Shown one piece after another: positions 1 to 12,500 of a stretch of 64,000 nt of DNA. The stretch is from contig OW051472.1 in the NCBI GenBank assembly GCA_932521025.1, positions 4,278,001 to 4,342,000 of the forward strand, given 5' to 3'. The notes beneath the pieces were generated by a model, which searched no databases, was not told the DNA's origin, and saw only the letters and a list, made by a program, of their open reading frames with translations. How positions within the stretch are numbered: the first letter of the stretch is position 1; every line of letters starts with the position of its first letter. The position numbers and the translations under genes are program-made. The DNA comes from Oscheius onirici. Its lineage: Eukaryota; Nematoda; Chromadorea; Rhabditida; Rhabditidae.

Positions 1-350
1 GGAATAGAAAAGAGATTAGACAGAACAACAAAAAAGTCTTGGGAAGAAGACTTTGTTGAAACATGGCTTCGTGGTTTTAACTCAACAGAACAATCTACCG
101 AACAGGTCCCTGAAAATAGCGTCAGAATTTTCGTTCTAGAAAAAGATTGCAGTCTTCCAAACACTCAGGGCCCCCACAAGTTATACCAAAGAGCTGTTTG
201 CGATAGCAGACTGTCTAGGTAGAAGTGTTGAGCTGGTAGAAGAGTAGTAGAACTGACGAGTATTCTGAAAGAGAAGCAAAGTCACAATACTGCCAGTAAG
301 TTTCTAAAGTTGCTTATACTTGACATCTTTTTTGAATCTCTCGTTTTCAG
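1..350. other. Left edge, probably intron of the ceramide synthase gene
   Basis: No convincing exon is seen here. A TCGTTTTCAG acceptor ends at 350 and opens the first recognised ceramide synthase exon, so this stretch is most simply its upstream intron. Confidence 0.5.
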
Positions 351-1623
351 CACAATTTATCTCGATGTCCGCCGAGCCGACTTCTACCAGATGCTTCTCC
401 ATCACGCCATCACCATCGCCCTTCTCTACATCAGCTGGACGATGAATATGGTCCGTGTCGGTACTCTGATCCTCTTCAGCCACGATGCTGCTGACATCGT
501 GCTGTGAGTTACACTGAAAAGAATCCCAAATAGTATAACTTTTCAGTGATCTGATGAAAGTGGTGAGATATGCAAAATGGCACAATGCCGTGACTGGACT
601 GTATCTCTTCTTTATGACAGTCTGGATCGCAACTCGACTCTTCTACTATCCGGTCTGGGTGATTCAGAGCATCTGGTTCGATGCCCCTGCTCTCATTCAG
701 GTCGGTTGTCTTTTTCTTTATCACGGCACTTTTTCACGAAGATATGTTGTGGCGGGAACCCGTATTCTAGAGCCTCCATCTTCTTTATTGAAGTGCAATG
801 GTGTCCGTCCTTCCGTAGTGGTGTCCGCACAGTTGTCGAAACTAGCGTAACATGACAAGTTTTGTCACGTTAATCTTTTATCGAACGAGAGTTTTTTTTA
901 GAAGGGAACGCGTCTGGGGGGAATCTAAACTATATCTAAAAGACAATGGTGTTTGGTAATCAAAACTTGGGCAGCCGTTGTTACGTACGTGAGCGCCGCA
1001 GGTCCAAGGGCGGCGAAAGCCGTCGTAGACGGCTGGTTATATTTAATTTCATACAACTATGAAAAGGCAATTTCGAGATTTACCATGGTCTGTAAACTTA
1101 CGAACCCATACTTCCTATTGGAAGAGGGGATGTTTCTACATAAAAATAGTTTCAACAGTGCTTGTTCCGAGTTAATACATAGTCGTTTTGGTTCTGATAC
1201 TGTTCCATAGTGTCAAACCGATTCATTCTATCTGACTCATCAATCGGTCGGAAAATTGGCAGTAATTTGCTACGAAGGTGAAGGCGTTCTTAAAAAGGGT
1301 TGGGCAGCTTTGGAACATAATGCTCTTGGCCTCAGGAAGCCTATACTCGCCGTCACAAGACCTCTAAAGATACCTTTCGGATAGAAACTTTAACTTTTAT
1401 CTAATCTCCATTTCAGGACAGCTATCGCTGGGAGAACTTCTTCCAACGTCCGATTGTACCGCGAATTCTTATGATCATGCTTACAAGTCTTTTGTTCCTT
1501 CACATCTTCTGGACATATGTGCTTCTCAAAATCGCCTACATGTCGACCAAGAGCGGCAGTATCGATGATGTTCGTGAAGACGACGACTCGGATGAGGAAG
1601 ATCGTCACAAGAAGACCGACTAA
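351..1623 (+). CDS. Ceramide synthase (LAG1/CerS), 3' part only
   Basis: Ceramide synthases N-acylate sphingoid bases with fatty acyl-CoA in the ER membrane. Three exons are visible: 351-503, 547-700 and 1417-1623. The first carries the Lag1p/TLC core, with the double histidine of LLHHAITIALLYISW and the HDAADI motif. The second gives DLMKVVRYAKWHN and a membrane segment. The last gives an IFWTYVLLKIAY membrane helix and an acidic tail ending EEDRHKKTD before TAA at 1621-1623, as is usual for CerS C-termini. Reading phase is kept across both joins (GT...CAG at 504/546 and 701/1416). The N-terminal exons are not visible; they lie left of the window or in an intron that starts before base 1. 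The 716-bp last intron is long for this locus. The CerS assignment is firm; the paralogue is not determined. Confidence 0.85.
701..1416 (+). other. Long last intron of the ceramide synthase gene
   Basis: The intron is bounded by CAG/GTCGGT and TTTCAG/GAC. It holds an 85-codon open frame on the + strand (953-1210) without recognisable similarity, low hydrophobic pattern or splice support, which I do not call. No repeat or RNA gene was recognised. Confidence 0.6.
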
Positions 1624-2422
1624 TTGTATCATTTGTTCCTCAGCAATGGGCTTCACCTACGGGTTTTTTTGTTGTAGTTGTTCCTCTTTTGTGTGTAAGT
1701 CATAATAGTCCAAACATTTCCATGCTTCATAGTCTCGTTTTTTCTTGCCAACAAACTGTTGATTAGAGTTGCTCAAAGAGAAAATAAAAGATGAGTATAG
1801 ACACGGCTCTCATAGAACTTGCTGGCATTTCGAAAAAAAGGTTAGCAAGCCCCTTCGCTAGATTTCCCTTCTGTTGCGAAGTCTGAGAATCTGTTCCACT
1901 GTTCTTTGGGACCAACAATCCTTCATCCGTTCGGATGTTACCTTCACAGATCTACCCAGACTGAGCAGGAAAAAGGGTCCCTAAAAAGGGAAAAAGCATT
2001 TTCCCAAAAATATGCCCTCGTGTCGAAACCCTTGTGGGTTAAATTCAAACTGAACCCAAATCGCTTAATGTAATTTCTTCTTAGGCCTATTCAAATATCT
2101 GATAGAGACAACCGGCCAGGGTGGTAGTACACGAAGGTACGAAAGCACTTCTCGCCAGCCAAGCGTTCTGCGGATCCTGTAGTTTCAAAAACCTGCATAC
2201 CACAAACGCTCTCATCATCACTTCAAGACTCTGCGGATGTGATCCGGTCAGGCGAAATGCCTAGACAAATAACGGTTTGAGCTCGTTTTAATAGAATGCA
2301 GTTCTCGGTTCTAATTGGTTTCGCTCAGTATCCCAGAGTTCTTTTGGTCTGCGAAAACTAAATACCTCGGTTTCAGTAATAGAAAATAGTTTACTCGTAA
2401 GATTAATCATTTAGCTTGACGG
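1624..2422. other. Intergenic region between convergent genes, with a dispersed-repeat copy
   Basis: This is the 3' flank of both the ceramide synthase (+) and the HACD gene (-). No gene is seen. About 1850-1990 resembles stretches near 26380 and 40185 (shared TTGCGAAG, CACTGTTCTT, CAGATCTACCC and GACT...GAGCA blocks), so it appears to be a copy of a dispersed repeat. Confidence 0.6.
1850..1990. repeat. Dispersed repeat, copy near the left edge
   Basis: Shares ordered blocks with 40185-40300: TGTTGCGAAGTCTGAGAATC, CACTGTTCTTTGGG and CACAGATCTACCCAGACTGA. Confidence 0.5.
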
Positions 2423-3613
2423 TTACTTTCTCTTCTTGTCGGTCTTGGACCCTTCTCCACCGATGATTTTCCTTCTCTGGGCGAACATGTAAAAGTAGAG
2501 CTGCGGGAAACCGGGAATGTAGGAGATGGCGGCAAAGATGAGCACCCACCAGAAGGAGATGCCGAAATTGAGGGCATTCGGCATTTCGAGACTATAGTGT
2601 TTCTTTTGGGCAACCTAAATTGTTTGTACCTTATATAAAACGTAGATGGACAAACCTCTGGTAGGGCAGCAAAGATCGTGAGAAGTTCTCCTGTGACTCC
2701 CATGGGGTACAAGACGATGAAAGTCGTGTAGCGGAGGTAGGTAAGGAAGTAGGGAACAGCTCCGAAAAGACCGAGAGCGTAGAAAGAGTATCGGATAACT
2801 TCGGTGACGGACCATGCTACCATCAGGAGAGGGACCCCAAGACTGATACGACTCTGCAAAATAGTAGATGGAAAAGAGAGGAACATGTCGGTTGGCAATA
2901 CTTTCCGATTTTTTATAATTTCAATTTATATGACGCTGATGCTCCAAGGTTCAAGATTTTATGGTTTGAAAGGCCCTTTTCCAGTTTACATGAATAGTTA
3001 GATTTGCATTTTCTGGTTTTTACAAATTAAGGTCTGTGTTTAAAACGTCTATAACGCGAAGCCAGCTAAAATAGTAATAGTAAATTTGTTAGTATCTGCT
3101 CTCGGCATAACTCATTTATTGGTTATCAATACCTTTAATTAAATTTTCGACTTTTAAATGCTGCTTTAAATGCTAAGCTGAATAAGCGTACAGTTTGGTT
3201 GATTTTTTTTGGGCAAACGAATCAAATGTCACACCACAAGAAATGGAAACTTACGGATGCACACGTGTGAAGGATGGGCCAGACGAGGACTACTCGGCTA
3301 GTGACTTGCATGAGAGTCGTCCCGAACGGAGATCGGACTAGTCCAGTCAATGAATGGATAACCTAAATAAGAGATTTTGATTCGAAAAAAAAAAGCCGTT
3401 TACCTCAAGAATAGCAGCAGTCTGAAAGATCTTTAGTGGCGTCTCGACACTGTTGTATAATTCGGGGAAGGATAACCCGTCGGCCAGACCTCGGACTGTC
3501 AGAAGAAGAACATAGGCCCATCTGAAAAAGATTTGTTGAAAAAAGATAACCAGAACATACCCTAAGATCTGAATGGCATTGTAGATGACGAGATACAGTT
3601 GTGACGTCTTCAT
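2423..3613 (-). CDS. Very-long-chain (3R)-3-hydroxyacyl-CoA dehydratase (HACD/PHS1/PTPLA)
   Basis: This ER enzyme dehydrates 3-hydroxyacyl-CoA in the third step of very-long-chain fatty-acid elongation. Exons in order are 3561-3613, 3404-3521, 3255-3362, 2656-2853 and 2423-2614; phase closes exactly to give 222 aa, the normal HACD length. The family signature is clear: LYLVIYNAIQILGW at the start, VRGLADG, TPLKIFQTAAILEVIH, QVTSRVVLVW, then WSVTEVIRYSFYALGL and YTTFIVLYPMGVTGELLTI. The family's catalytic Tyr and Glu fall in the RYSFY and PMGVTGE regions. The C-terminus ends in lysines and arginines (KTDKKRK), consistent with ER retrieval. It is convergent with a ceramide synthase gene that uses products of the same elongation pathway. 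The C. elegans equivalent is, from memory, hpo-8. A 401-bp intron separates exons 3 and 4. Confidence 0.92.
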
Positions 3614-4389
3614 TATCGAGTCGCCGACGAACTTAAAAAAATTTTACTTGGGAGAAAGGTGAAAAAACTTACTTGGAGAGCAGCAGGTCCGCGATGTACA
3701 AGGAGTTTACGCGTCCGCTGTACAAATTCAGCGCCACCAGTGCCCAGCTTATCTGCAATCAGACGATTTCTAGTGGTGATGGGTGGTGCGGATGGCGCCA
3801 CACTCACAAGGCCGTGAGTGTTCGTTGAAATGCAGGAAATCGATAAGGACTGAGAACAGACTAATAGGCCGTGTTTTAAATTACATTCAGGAGCGGGATA
3901 GGAAATAATTGGAAGGCAGATAAGGACTGTGGGGAACACAACTTTGTGGGATCTTTGACAGGCGATAGATTATCGAGAGGCGTCGGTATCGCGAAAGAAC
4001 GCGGCCGGCAAAGAACTACCAAAGAAGATCGATCATCTGCCTTTTCTTGCAAAACTGGAGAAAGAGCTACGCTAAAAATTGACCGGCATTGTCACATGAG
4101 AATGGTCCGATTGGCAGCCGACTCTATCGAAGATCGAGACTTTTAAAATGAAACAGCTGTCAATCAGGGGTGCAGAGAGTGAGCAAAAAGGGGAAATGGT
4201 TCAGTTTATATGATCGCCCGCGCTGCACAAAGTACACAATGATTGAGTCAAGATCAAAGATAAGGAAGGACGAGTTGAACAAAATATTCAAAGGAGAAAC
4301 TACCTAGAATTTCAGTCTATTCGTAGACAAAATAAATGATTTTATTCGCCAGTGAAATCAACAACATTTTTACCCAAAACTAACGCAGC
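3614..4389. other. Intergenic / 5' flank of the HACD gene
   Basis: Sequence upstream of the HACD start and downstream of the ABCF3 stop. A TTTTTTTAAG-like acceptor on the minus strand just upstream of the HACD ATG could be a spliced-leader or 5'-UTR acceptor. I see no gene; the open frames here are unsupported. Confidence 0.5.
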
Positions 4390-6911
4390 TCAAGCAACCA
4401 TTTGAAGCTGTTTGTAGACCTGTTTGCGGTATTCTTCGAGTCCTCCTTCTAGCGTGATAACCATTCTGTCTTTTGCTACCCAGAGCTCCTTGCAGACCAT
4501 TTCGATCAGTTGTTCGTCGTGGCTGACAAGAACAACGCCACCCTGAAAGTGCCTTTTTGAGTCAAAATGAAGAAAAGTGTACATTGAATTTGTTGATAGC
4601 GTTTCCTAGAGCAGCTACCGTCTCGACATCCAAGTGATTGGTAGGTTCGTCCATTACGAGGTAGTTTGGACTGAAAATAGAATTTCCGGGATAAACGAGA
4701 TAATTACTTCATCATCGCAATGTTGGCAAAGGCGAGTCGACTCTTCTGTCCTCCAGAAAGGGTGTACACCGATTGCAGAGCCATATCTCCGCTGAGACCA
4801 AACCGACCAAGAGCCGCGCGATAATCTTCTTGGGTCTGAATGTTCATTTATAGATTCAAAACAAAAAACAAACTTTTCCCGGGTGATTTTTGGTCAACAC
4901 CTCAATTGCAGTCATATCCATATCAAGCTGATCGACGTGATGTTGGGTGAAATATCCTATTCTGAGACGACGATTCACGTTGCGAAGTCCTACGGACGGT
5001 TCATGATCCCCGAGGAGAACTTTCAGCAGCGTAGTTTTACCTATAAGAACAGTGATTCGGGGAACAGATTGCAGCTTACCGGCTCCATTTTCTCCGACAA
5101 TGCAAATTCTCGACTGAGCATGCGTTCCCAGATTGAGCTTGCGGAACACGTAAGGCGTATTCTCGTTGTAGCGGAAGGAAACATCGTCCAGCTGGAGAAC
5201 CGGGTTGCTGAGCAGCTCACACTCTGGGAAGCGAAATGTGATATCGGCATCGAACTCCACTGCTTGTAAAACTGGCCTAAATTTTAGCGCAATATAAAGA
5301 AGAAAAAATCCAACTTACAATCGTTCGAGCATCTTGATTCTGCTCTGTACCATCGAGGCTCTCTTGGCGTTATAGCGGAACTTGTCGATGAACTCTTGCG
5401 TGTGTGCTCTCAACTGCTGCTGTGCTTCGTATTCACGTTGCTGCTGCGTCAGTTTCTCTTTCATCGTCTTCTCGAATTGGTCGTAATTTCCCTTGTAGTG
5501 GTCGAGACGACGCGTGTGCAGATGCACAATATCCGTACAAGTCTCATTCAGGAATTTTCTGTCGTGAGAAACGGTCAGAATTGTGCCTTCCCAGTGTTGA
5601 AGATGACCTTCAAGCCAATACACTGCTCTGAATTAGGACTATTTAATGGAACAGAGAAATTTACCTCATGTCCAACATGTTAGTCGGCTCGTCAAGAAGA
5701 AGAATATCCGGGGCAACAAAGAGAGCTCTAGCAAGGGCAACCCTCATACGCCAACCTCCAGAGAACTCTTTTGTAGGCTTTTTCTGCTCATCCGGTGTGA
5801 AGCCGAGACCGTAAAGAATCGAAGCAGCTTTAGCCGGAGCTTTGTCCAACTGGAGAGCCTCCATCTCCACGTACAGCTTGTTCAATTCGTCCATCCATTT
5901 GTTCTTCTCGCTGTCGGAAATGTTCTCTTTGTTCAGTCTCGATTGAAGCGTCTTCTCCTTCTCTATCATGGCTACACGACGAGAATCAGAAATTAGGACG
6001 GCATCTAGCACGGGAGTGTCATCTCCTTCGACTTCTTGCTCGACAGAGAGAAGACTGATGCCGGCCGGTATTTTTAGTTGTCCACTGGAAAAAAAATCCA
6101 TTTGTAAAGTTATTAAAATTAAAAAAAACCTGGAGATCATTTTTAACAATGTAGACTTTCCAATACCGTTTCTGCCCACAAGACCGTACCGACGTCCATA
6201 AGCCATAGTGAGATCGGCACAGGAAAGAAGTTGCTTCGTACCGATAGAAATGTCGATACTTTCCATCTTGACATCTTTAGAATTGGCATTTCGAGCGGCT
6301 TCTTTGAACGGGGCCTGTGTAGCTGTGGCTGTTGATTCCGGTCTCTTCTTCCTCACAACGGGCTCATCTCCACGTTGCTCGGCCTTGGCTTCGGCTCTTT
6401 GATTGGCTTTGCGCAGTTTGTCCTTGTCTACCAGCTAAAAATGGTTGCGAATGAGTGATTTGGAAGAAAAGGAAACCATTGGAGTGTCACGAGACTGGAT
6501 CTTCCAGATGCTTTCCAAAGCCGCAAAGTTCTGGTTTTCTGCAGCCATATCGACCGTTTGCTCCAGTTTCTTCGTAGTTCCCATCTCGCGAGCAGCCTTC
6601 GGAAGATTTCTGAATCTGAATTTGAGCTGAAGATTTAAAGACTTACTCTCCATGAAGAAGACGCAGCAGTTGCTGACAAGCACGGCGAGATCCTTCTTCG
6701 CATAGATTCTCAATATATCCTTCCAGATGCTCTCCGACTGCTTCGTAAACCTCGTCAAGAGAAGTAAGATCTTCAGAATTTTCCTTCAGAACAGCTAAAA
6801 CGAATTAATACCGATAACCGGTATCTTACCTGCAATGTAATCTTTGACCTCTACGGGAAGTGTCGGAAATGTTCCTGATAAGTATCCAGGAATGGCAGCC
6901 ACGTTAGCCAT
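4390..6911 (-). CDS. abcf-3: ABC-F family ATPase, ABCF3/GCN20 type
   Basis: A soluble twin-ATPase ABC protein without membrane domains; ABCF3/GCN20 proteins act with ribosomes and translation control. I reconstruct 11 exons (about 6830-6911, 6647-6794, 6477-6615, 6130-6434, 5665-6084, 5319-5627, 5080-5276, 4874-5040, 4708-4835, 4583-4670, 4390-4542) giving about 711 aa, close to human ABCF3 (709). Residues from the N-terminus: an ABCF3-type N-terminal domain, NBD1 with Walker [10 protein letters not shown], signature FSGGWRMR and Walker [13 protein letters not shown]; a linker rich in Gln and Glu; NBD2 with [17 protein letters not shown] and [12 protein letters not shown]. One intron splits NBD2 Walker A between GAG and K. 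Exon 3's acceptor is ambiguous by 6 nt. A tiny PIGY-like ORF ends 1 nt upstream of this start codon. Confidence 0.95.
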
Positions 6912-6912
6912 T

Positions 6913-7112
6913 TTAATTGTTTACAAAGAATTCGTTACCTGAAATATAGTTATAACCTAATAATGTAAGAGTAAAAACAAGTTACCCAGCCAAATGAAGA
7001 AGTAATATGTAACGAGAACGGGGAGAAGGCTTGGAATCAGTAGCACGTAATAAAGTCTATCGGAGGGGATAATCGAAGCCGTTATCTCGTCAACCCAACG
7101 ATCTTCTATCAT
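6913..7112 (-). CDS. PIGY: Small PIGY-like membrane protein (GPI-GnT subunit Y), upstream ORF of the ABCF3 transcript
   Basis: Two exons, 6986-7112 and 6913-6938, encode 50 aa. It has one hydrophobic helix (LYYVLLIPSLLPVLVTYYFF) followed by WLGNEFFVNN and stop. PIGY, a small subunit of the enzyme that starts GPI-anchor synthesis at the ER, ends in a very similar pattern (aromatic helix with proline, then a W-x-G-x-x-F-x-x-N end). An in-frame TGA lies just upstream of the ATG, so this start is fixed for the exon. The TAA stop is separated by one base from the ABCF3 ATG, so both ORFs could share a message. It is shorter than human PIGY (71 aa) and lacks its first helix. If the GGTAAC donor is not used, the ORF would instead read into a TAG after 51 codons. 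The family call is moderate. Confidence 0.5.
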
Positions 7113-7519
7113 CCGCTGTCGTCAGCGAATCTGAATTTGGCTTATATTGAGGTGAATTGAGAAGGAAGTGTTTTTTTTTCGTAAAGATACAGCTACAGAA
7201 AGCTAGTGTTTTTTGCTATGGGAAGCTGTTACATAACATACTATATGTATAGCGAAAAAACACATTTTTTCGTGGGGAACCAGCTATAAGAAGACAATGA
7301 ATTGCAAAAGGCAGAAATAAAATCCCAACCATGGAAACTACCGTAACCAAAAAATTTATTGCGTACACATTTTTAATCAAGCGTAGATTAAAATGAAATG
7401 TTCTCAATTTCGACGTTTTTTCTTTGGATAAAGCCTTTTTTCTCGTTTTTTTTTCATGCCTGTTTTTTGATAAAAATAGCACGTCTCATTGCTTACTAAC
7501 AAAGTTTACAGAGCCGACA

Positions 7520-9366
7520 ATGGTGGATACGGAAGTGGCAGAGGAAAACTTCAAGCGACAGCAGCCCAAACGAAAGGCCGTGGTAAACTCTTGTCAATTT
7601 CATTCGCTTATTTACGCCCATTATAGCATATGCTAGGCGAAGCTGAAGAATCTACACTTGCCAAAAAGCTGTTCGGTGTGACGAAAGATCAATCTAGCTC
7701 GGAAGAAGATTCCGATTCTGAAAATGAAGCGGATGTGGTTCAGGTAATTCACAAGTTCTTCTGATTAACTTCTTCTTTTTAGACAACTACTGCGGCTACG
7801 TCAAAGTCCGTCTGGCAGGATGATGACGATGACGTCGATGAAGATATAGTTCTGCCGAAAAAGAAGGCGACTGTTTTTCTCAAAAAGAGCACGGATGCTG
7901 GAGAGAGAATCCAGAAACGAGTAAGGATGATTGTTTGATAGTCATCTTTCTGATTGTAGGAGTATCAAGAACGCCTGAAGGCTCATTTTATCCGGACTCA
8001 AAACGGAGGTGTAGTCCCGAAGTGGGCAACAGGACAAAGTTAGTTTTTCTCAATCTTAAACTATTATTTTTGCTATAGAAAAGACCACGGCTTTGCACGA
8101 AGATGATTCTGACGATGAAGTTGATTCCGCTTTGAAGATTATGACCAAAACTGTCGGCGCCTACACCGAAAAAAGCGACTTCCTTCCCAAAACGGTCCTT
8201 CAAAGCACAATTCTCCCGGAAATTACGGTCGGACACCACGAACAGAAGCCGATTACTGCGATTCGTTTCCATCGAGCCAAAAATGTCGTTTTCGTGGCAG
8301 ATCTCGGTGGAAGTGTCAAACTGTACGAGGTAAGCATAGCAGTTATTTTTAATTAAAAAGCAATTTTGAGGTGGATAGCGACGTAAAGAAAGAGCACTTT
8401 CTTCAAAAGATCAAGTTCAAAAAGTTCCCGATCCAGAGCATGGATTTCGCCGGAAGTGACAGTCTTATTTGTGGCTCTGGGCAGCAAGAATACTTTATGA
8501 AATACAATTTTGTGACTGGGGAAGCTACACAACTTCGTCTTCCGCAAAGTAATTTCTTATGTTTGTTTTCGATACAGATGCTCTTCAGATATTCAAAGAC
8601 AAGGATGCGGACATTTCGTCGTGTCTTCTGATGGGAAAGTGATGTCTTTTGTAGGATACCATAACCAAGTCTACATCCTCTCAACCTCTGTGAGTATAAA
8701 TCGATTTGAATTGATTTATTTACGTATTTTTCCAGTCCATGGAACACATACAAACAGTGTCGCTTTCTTCCCCAGTTGCCTCTCTCACTTTCCTGCCCGG
8801 CTCGAGCAAGGATCTTTGGATTCTTTGTGGTTAGTCTTTTCCTTCTATTTTCTATCAAAACTTTAGAAAACGGTCAAGTGAATTACTGGCAATGCACCGA
8901 CAAATCTCTTCATTCGTTTATCGATGAGGGATCCATTCGCGGAACCAAAATTGCCTTCAGTCCTGATGGTTTCTTCATGGCATGTGGCTCGAATTCGGGA
9001 ATTGTGAATGTCTACGAGACGGCTGCCGCGAAAACGTCGACCGAACCGAAACCAGTAGCCGTAAATAAGGCACTTCTTACAAGTTGTGACTCATTGGTTT
9101 TCAGTCACGATAGCCAGGCTTTGGCTACTGCAAGTTCTGTTAAGGTAATTCGATTTCATATTGTTGAACAATGAAAAATGCAGAAAAATCAGCTGAAAAT
9201 GTTCCATATGAGAACCCGAACCGTCTTCACCAACTTTCCACAGAATTTCGAAAATATTCCCAATGTGACGACCATCGGATTCTCACCAAATAGCGGCTAT
9301 ATGGCTGTCGGGTGCCAGAATGGACGTATGCGTCTCTACAGAATCAGCCATTTCGACAGTTATTGA
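7520..9366 (+). CDS. UTP18: U3 snoRNP/SSU processome WD40 protein UTP18 (WDR50)
   Basis: UTP18 is a nucleolar WD40 component of the small-subunit processome needed for 18S rRNA maturation. Ten exons (7520-7582, 7627-7743, 7783-7920, 7960-8038, 8079-8329, 8371-8548, 8589-8689, 8736-8829, 8867-9144, 9184-9366) keep phase and give 493 aa. The N-terminal third is charged with acidic clusters (SSSEEDSDSENEAD, DDDDDVDED). WD40 blades follow, with ITAIRFHRAKNVVFVADLGG, the UTP18-typical SFIDEGSIRGTKIAFSPDG, ACGSNSGIVNVYE and a C-terminal FSPNSGYMAVGCQNG. Introns are as short as 39 nt. The GAK gene starts 191 bp downstream on the same strand, so the two may be co-transcribed. Confidence 0.93.
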
Positions 9367-9557
9367 CGTTTTGTTATAAGCTGATTGTTATATTGTTCTT
9401 GTTGTTTTCCGAATCTAATGAGTTGTTTTCATTTTCTGTTTAATTATTCTAAATATTTACGGTTTTATGCCGAATATTCTTTTACTTTTTAGAGCTTCTG
9501 TTGAATCACAAATTAATTAGTGAGGAAATATTCATTTCGCCATTTAGCTGACTCAGG

Positions 9558-12500
9558 ATGTCCAACTTTTTCCGAGGAGCTCTCAATTTGATACAGGGAG
9601 GGGCGGAAGGTGAGTTGCAAATAATATTTTTGTGAAAAATGAAATAGGTCTGGAAGGAGAGCCACATCCGCTGCTAGGAAAAGAGCTTCTGATAGGAGAG
9701 ACGCGCCTTCGCTTGAGATCTCTGATTGCCGAGGGCGGTTTTGCCGTAGTTTTCGCAGCTCAAGATCAAGCCGGAAGGCAGTATGCCCTGAAACAGCAAA
9801 TCGCCAACGACAAGGATGCCCTGAACGCCCTTTCGAATGAAATCCAAGTAATGGAAGAGGTAGGAACAGCTAAATTTAAAGAATACGAAAAAAATGTTAC
9901 AGCTACGAGGTCATGCTAACATCGTAGGATATTTCAACACGTCGAAAAGTCGAGCAGCAAATGGCGGAACGGAATTCATGATCCTCATGGAGCTGTGTAC
10001 GGGCGGAACTGTAATCGACCTCCTCAAAACTGGCCGGCTGACCCCGATTCAAGTCTTACGAATCTTCTATGCCGCCTGTAAAGCCGTCAAACATATGCAT
10101 TGTCGACCGAAACCCATTACTCATCGAGATATCAAGGTATTTGTCAACTTATATCTGAAAAGAAGAGCCATTAAGGTGGAAAATCTCCTGTTTGACAGCA
10201 AAGGAATCACGAAGCTTTGCGACTTTGGCAGTTCGACAAGGGCCGTATTTCATCCTGACGACTCTTGGTCTTCCATCCAGCGGATCACGCTTATCGAGGA
10301 GATGCAAAGGAATACGACTCCCATGTACAGGGCGCCAGAAATTTCCGACGAGTACATGAACATGCCTGTCGGACCACAACAGGACGTCTGGGTAAGAAAA
10401 GCAAGGAAATGTAATGTTTCTTCCGACCTTTCCATAACGTTTGATACTCAGTCAAAGATAGTCTTACAATTGGCAGATTTCTTTCGAATGATCAGCGCGG
10501 TGTACGCTGGGTTTTCAAAGCAAACAACAGTTCTGAGATATTAATTTTCCAGGCACTCGGTTGTGTTCTCTTCTATCTCTGCTACCGAATCCATCCTTTC
10601 GAAGACTCTGCCAAATTGCGTATCATCAACGCCAAATACTCTATTCCTTCGGACGATGCGACCTTCACCATGTTCATTCCGCTTATTCGTAAGTTGAGAG
10701 AATTAAGCAAAACGCGTCTTGTTAGAATCCTGTCTCCAAGTGAATCCGATGGATCGACCCACGATTGCCGATTTGCTGGAAAGAACTGAAGCTCTTGCTG
10801 CTGCCATGGGAGTCAATCCATCCGAGTCTGTTCCCGGACTTTCTTCACCACAAAGCCAGTCAATTGTGGAATCGTCTTCTGAGAGAACAGCCCCTCCTCG
10901 TCAATCTCGACCCGAAGGACCGGATGTCAGCCAACAGGCTTCGGCTGTGTTCGGAGCACTGAAAGGCCAAGGAATGAGTTTCTTCAAGCAGATCAAGGAC
11001 CGGTCAGCTGCTGTAGTTCAGACAGTTCAAGCTACCTACGGAAGCGGTCCGGACATTGTCTGGCTCAGTTCTCGAATGATCTTGGCCCCATTGCCAGACC
11101 TCGTGCCTGAAGCTCTGGCTGCACAAGCCGAAGAAACAATTCGGAACTTTGCCACGGGACAGAGTCGTCCCTTCCTGATGGGCAACTTCTCCAACAGACG
11201 TCTTCGATGTGAATACCCTTCAGCTCCTTTGGAGAGTACTCTACCGCAACTCTTTGTCGGCCCACCTCCAACGGTCAATTATCTTCTCAAAATGTGTAGA
11301 ACTATGACTCAATTTCTGCGGCAGCATCCGAACGGATTCGTCGTTCTCTACGGTCTCATGCGTGAGTTACTTACTTCCCACTTGCCTAGTTCTATAACCA
11401 ATGTGAAGATTGGAGAAGAACTTGGTATATATCTGTTAGAACCGTTTACTGATTTCATGCGATAAATTTCAGCGCATTGTGCCCTGATATCGTCAGCTCT
11501 CATGATCTACAACCGTCTTCTTCCCCGTCCAATGAATGCTCTTGAGCTGGTCACATCCAGAAGAAAGGCAGTAACTACCCTTCTTCCCTCCTTCCATCGA
11601 TCTCTCGATCTTCTGACCAACATTGTCAATACGGACCCAGCAGCCATTTATAGCGTAACTATAGAAGAGAAACCTATAGAGAGAGTTTTTCAGGTCGTTC
11701 ACAACTATCCCGTCTATCTGCTCAACATCACAATGGAGCCACCACCTATGTTCAATGTGAACAAGAATGGATGTCGTCCTTTCGTTGAAGTTTTCTCGGC
11801 CGGGAACAAATTGTGGTCTACTTTAAAGGACTACGATCAGATGAGGTGTGGAATATAACGAGCAGTGACAAAACGAATTTAGAGCCTTCGAAGCACCAGA
11901 ACGTCGTGTTGAACTGGCTCTGGACAAGATTCCGGTTGGAGACGACGTGACAATCAATGTGTACCACGCGCGTTGGAGCAAGATGCAGAACAAAATCCAG
12001 CAGATTTTCATCTTCTCCTTCGGATTCCATGCCAACTTTTGCGACGTTCAGAAGAATCATTTGGTCTTTAATCTTGGCGATCTGGACATCAGAGAAGCGG
12101 ACAGGAGCAACTTTCCAGAAGGATGCAAGTGAGTTGAAGCGTTCTTATTGGGACAGATGACCTCTATCACCATGTAAACATGACCTTTTCCGATGGCAGA
12201 TAGCAACTCCAGTCTAACGTAAACGCTCATATGCTCTCAGTCTCCTTGGAGTTATTATGCATCAGAATTGGCTCCCTTCCAGGAAAGTGGTTCCTGCCAA
12301 AAGATCACTTTTTTTTCTCTCCTCTTGAAACTCGAGACGACATGGGAATGTCTCCTTCTCTCAAAGCCTGTTCCTTCCTCTTTGCCTTCGAGGGTATTCG
12401 CTGTAATACGTCTCAGTCATTTTTTTCCCTTTTCCTCACTTGACAAGTGGTGCTGGATTATGGGGCTGACGCGGGGAGTGCATTAGCGGTCAATCCCCGG

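Noticed and set aside
953-1210. 85-codon open frame in the ceramide synthase intron
   Set aside because: No family resemblance, no splice or start context, and it lies between two well-phased exons.
4883-5269. 128-codon frame on the + strand over the ABCF3 gene
   Set aside because: It is the antisense shadow of the second ATPase domain.
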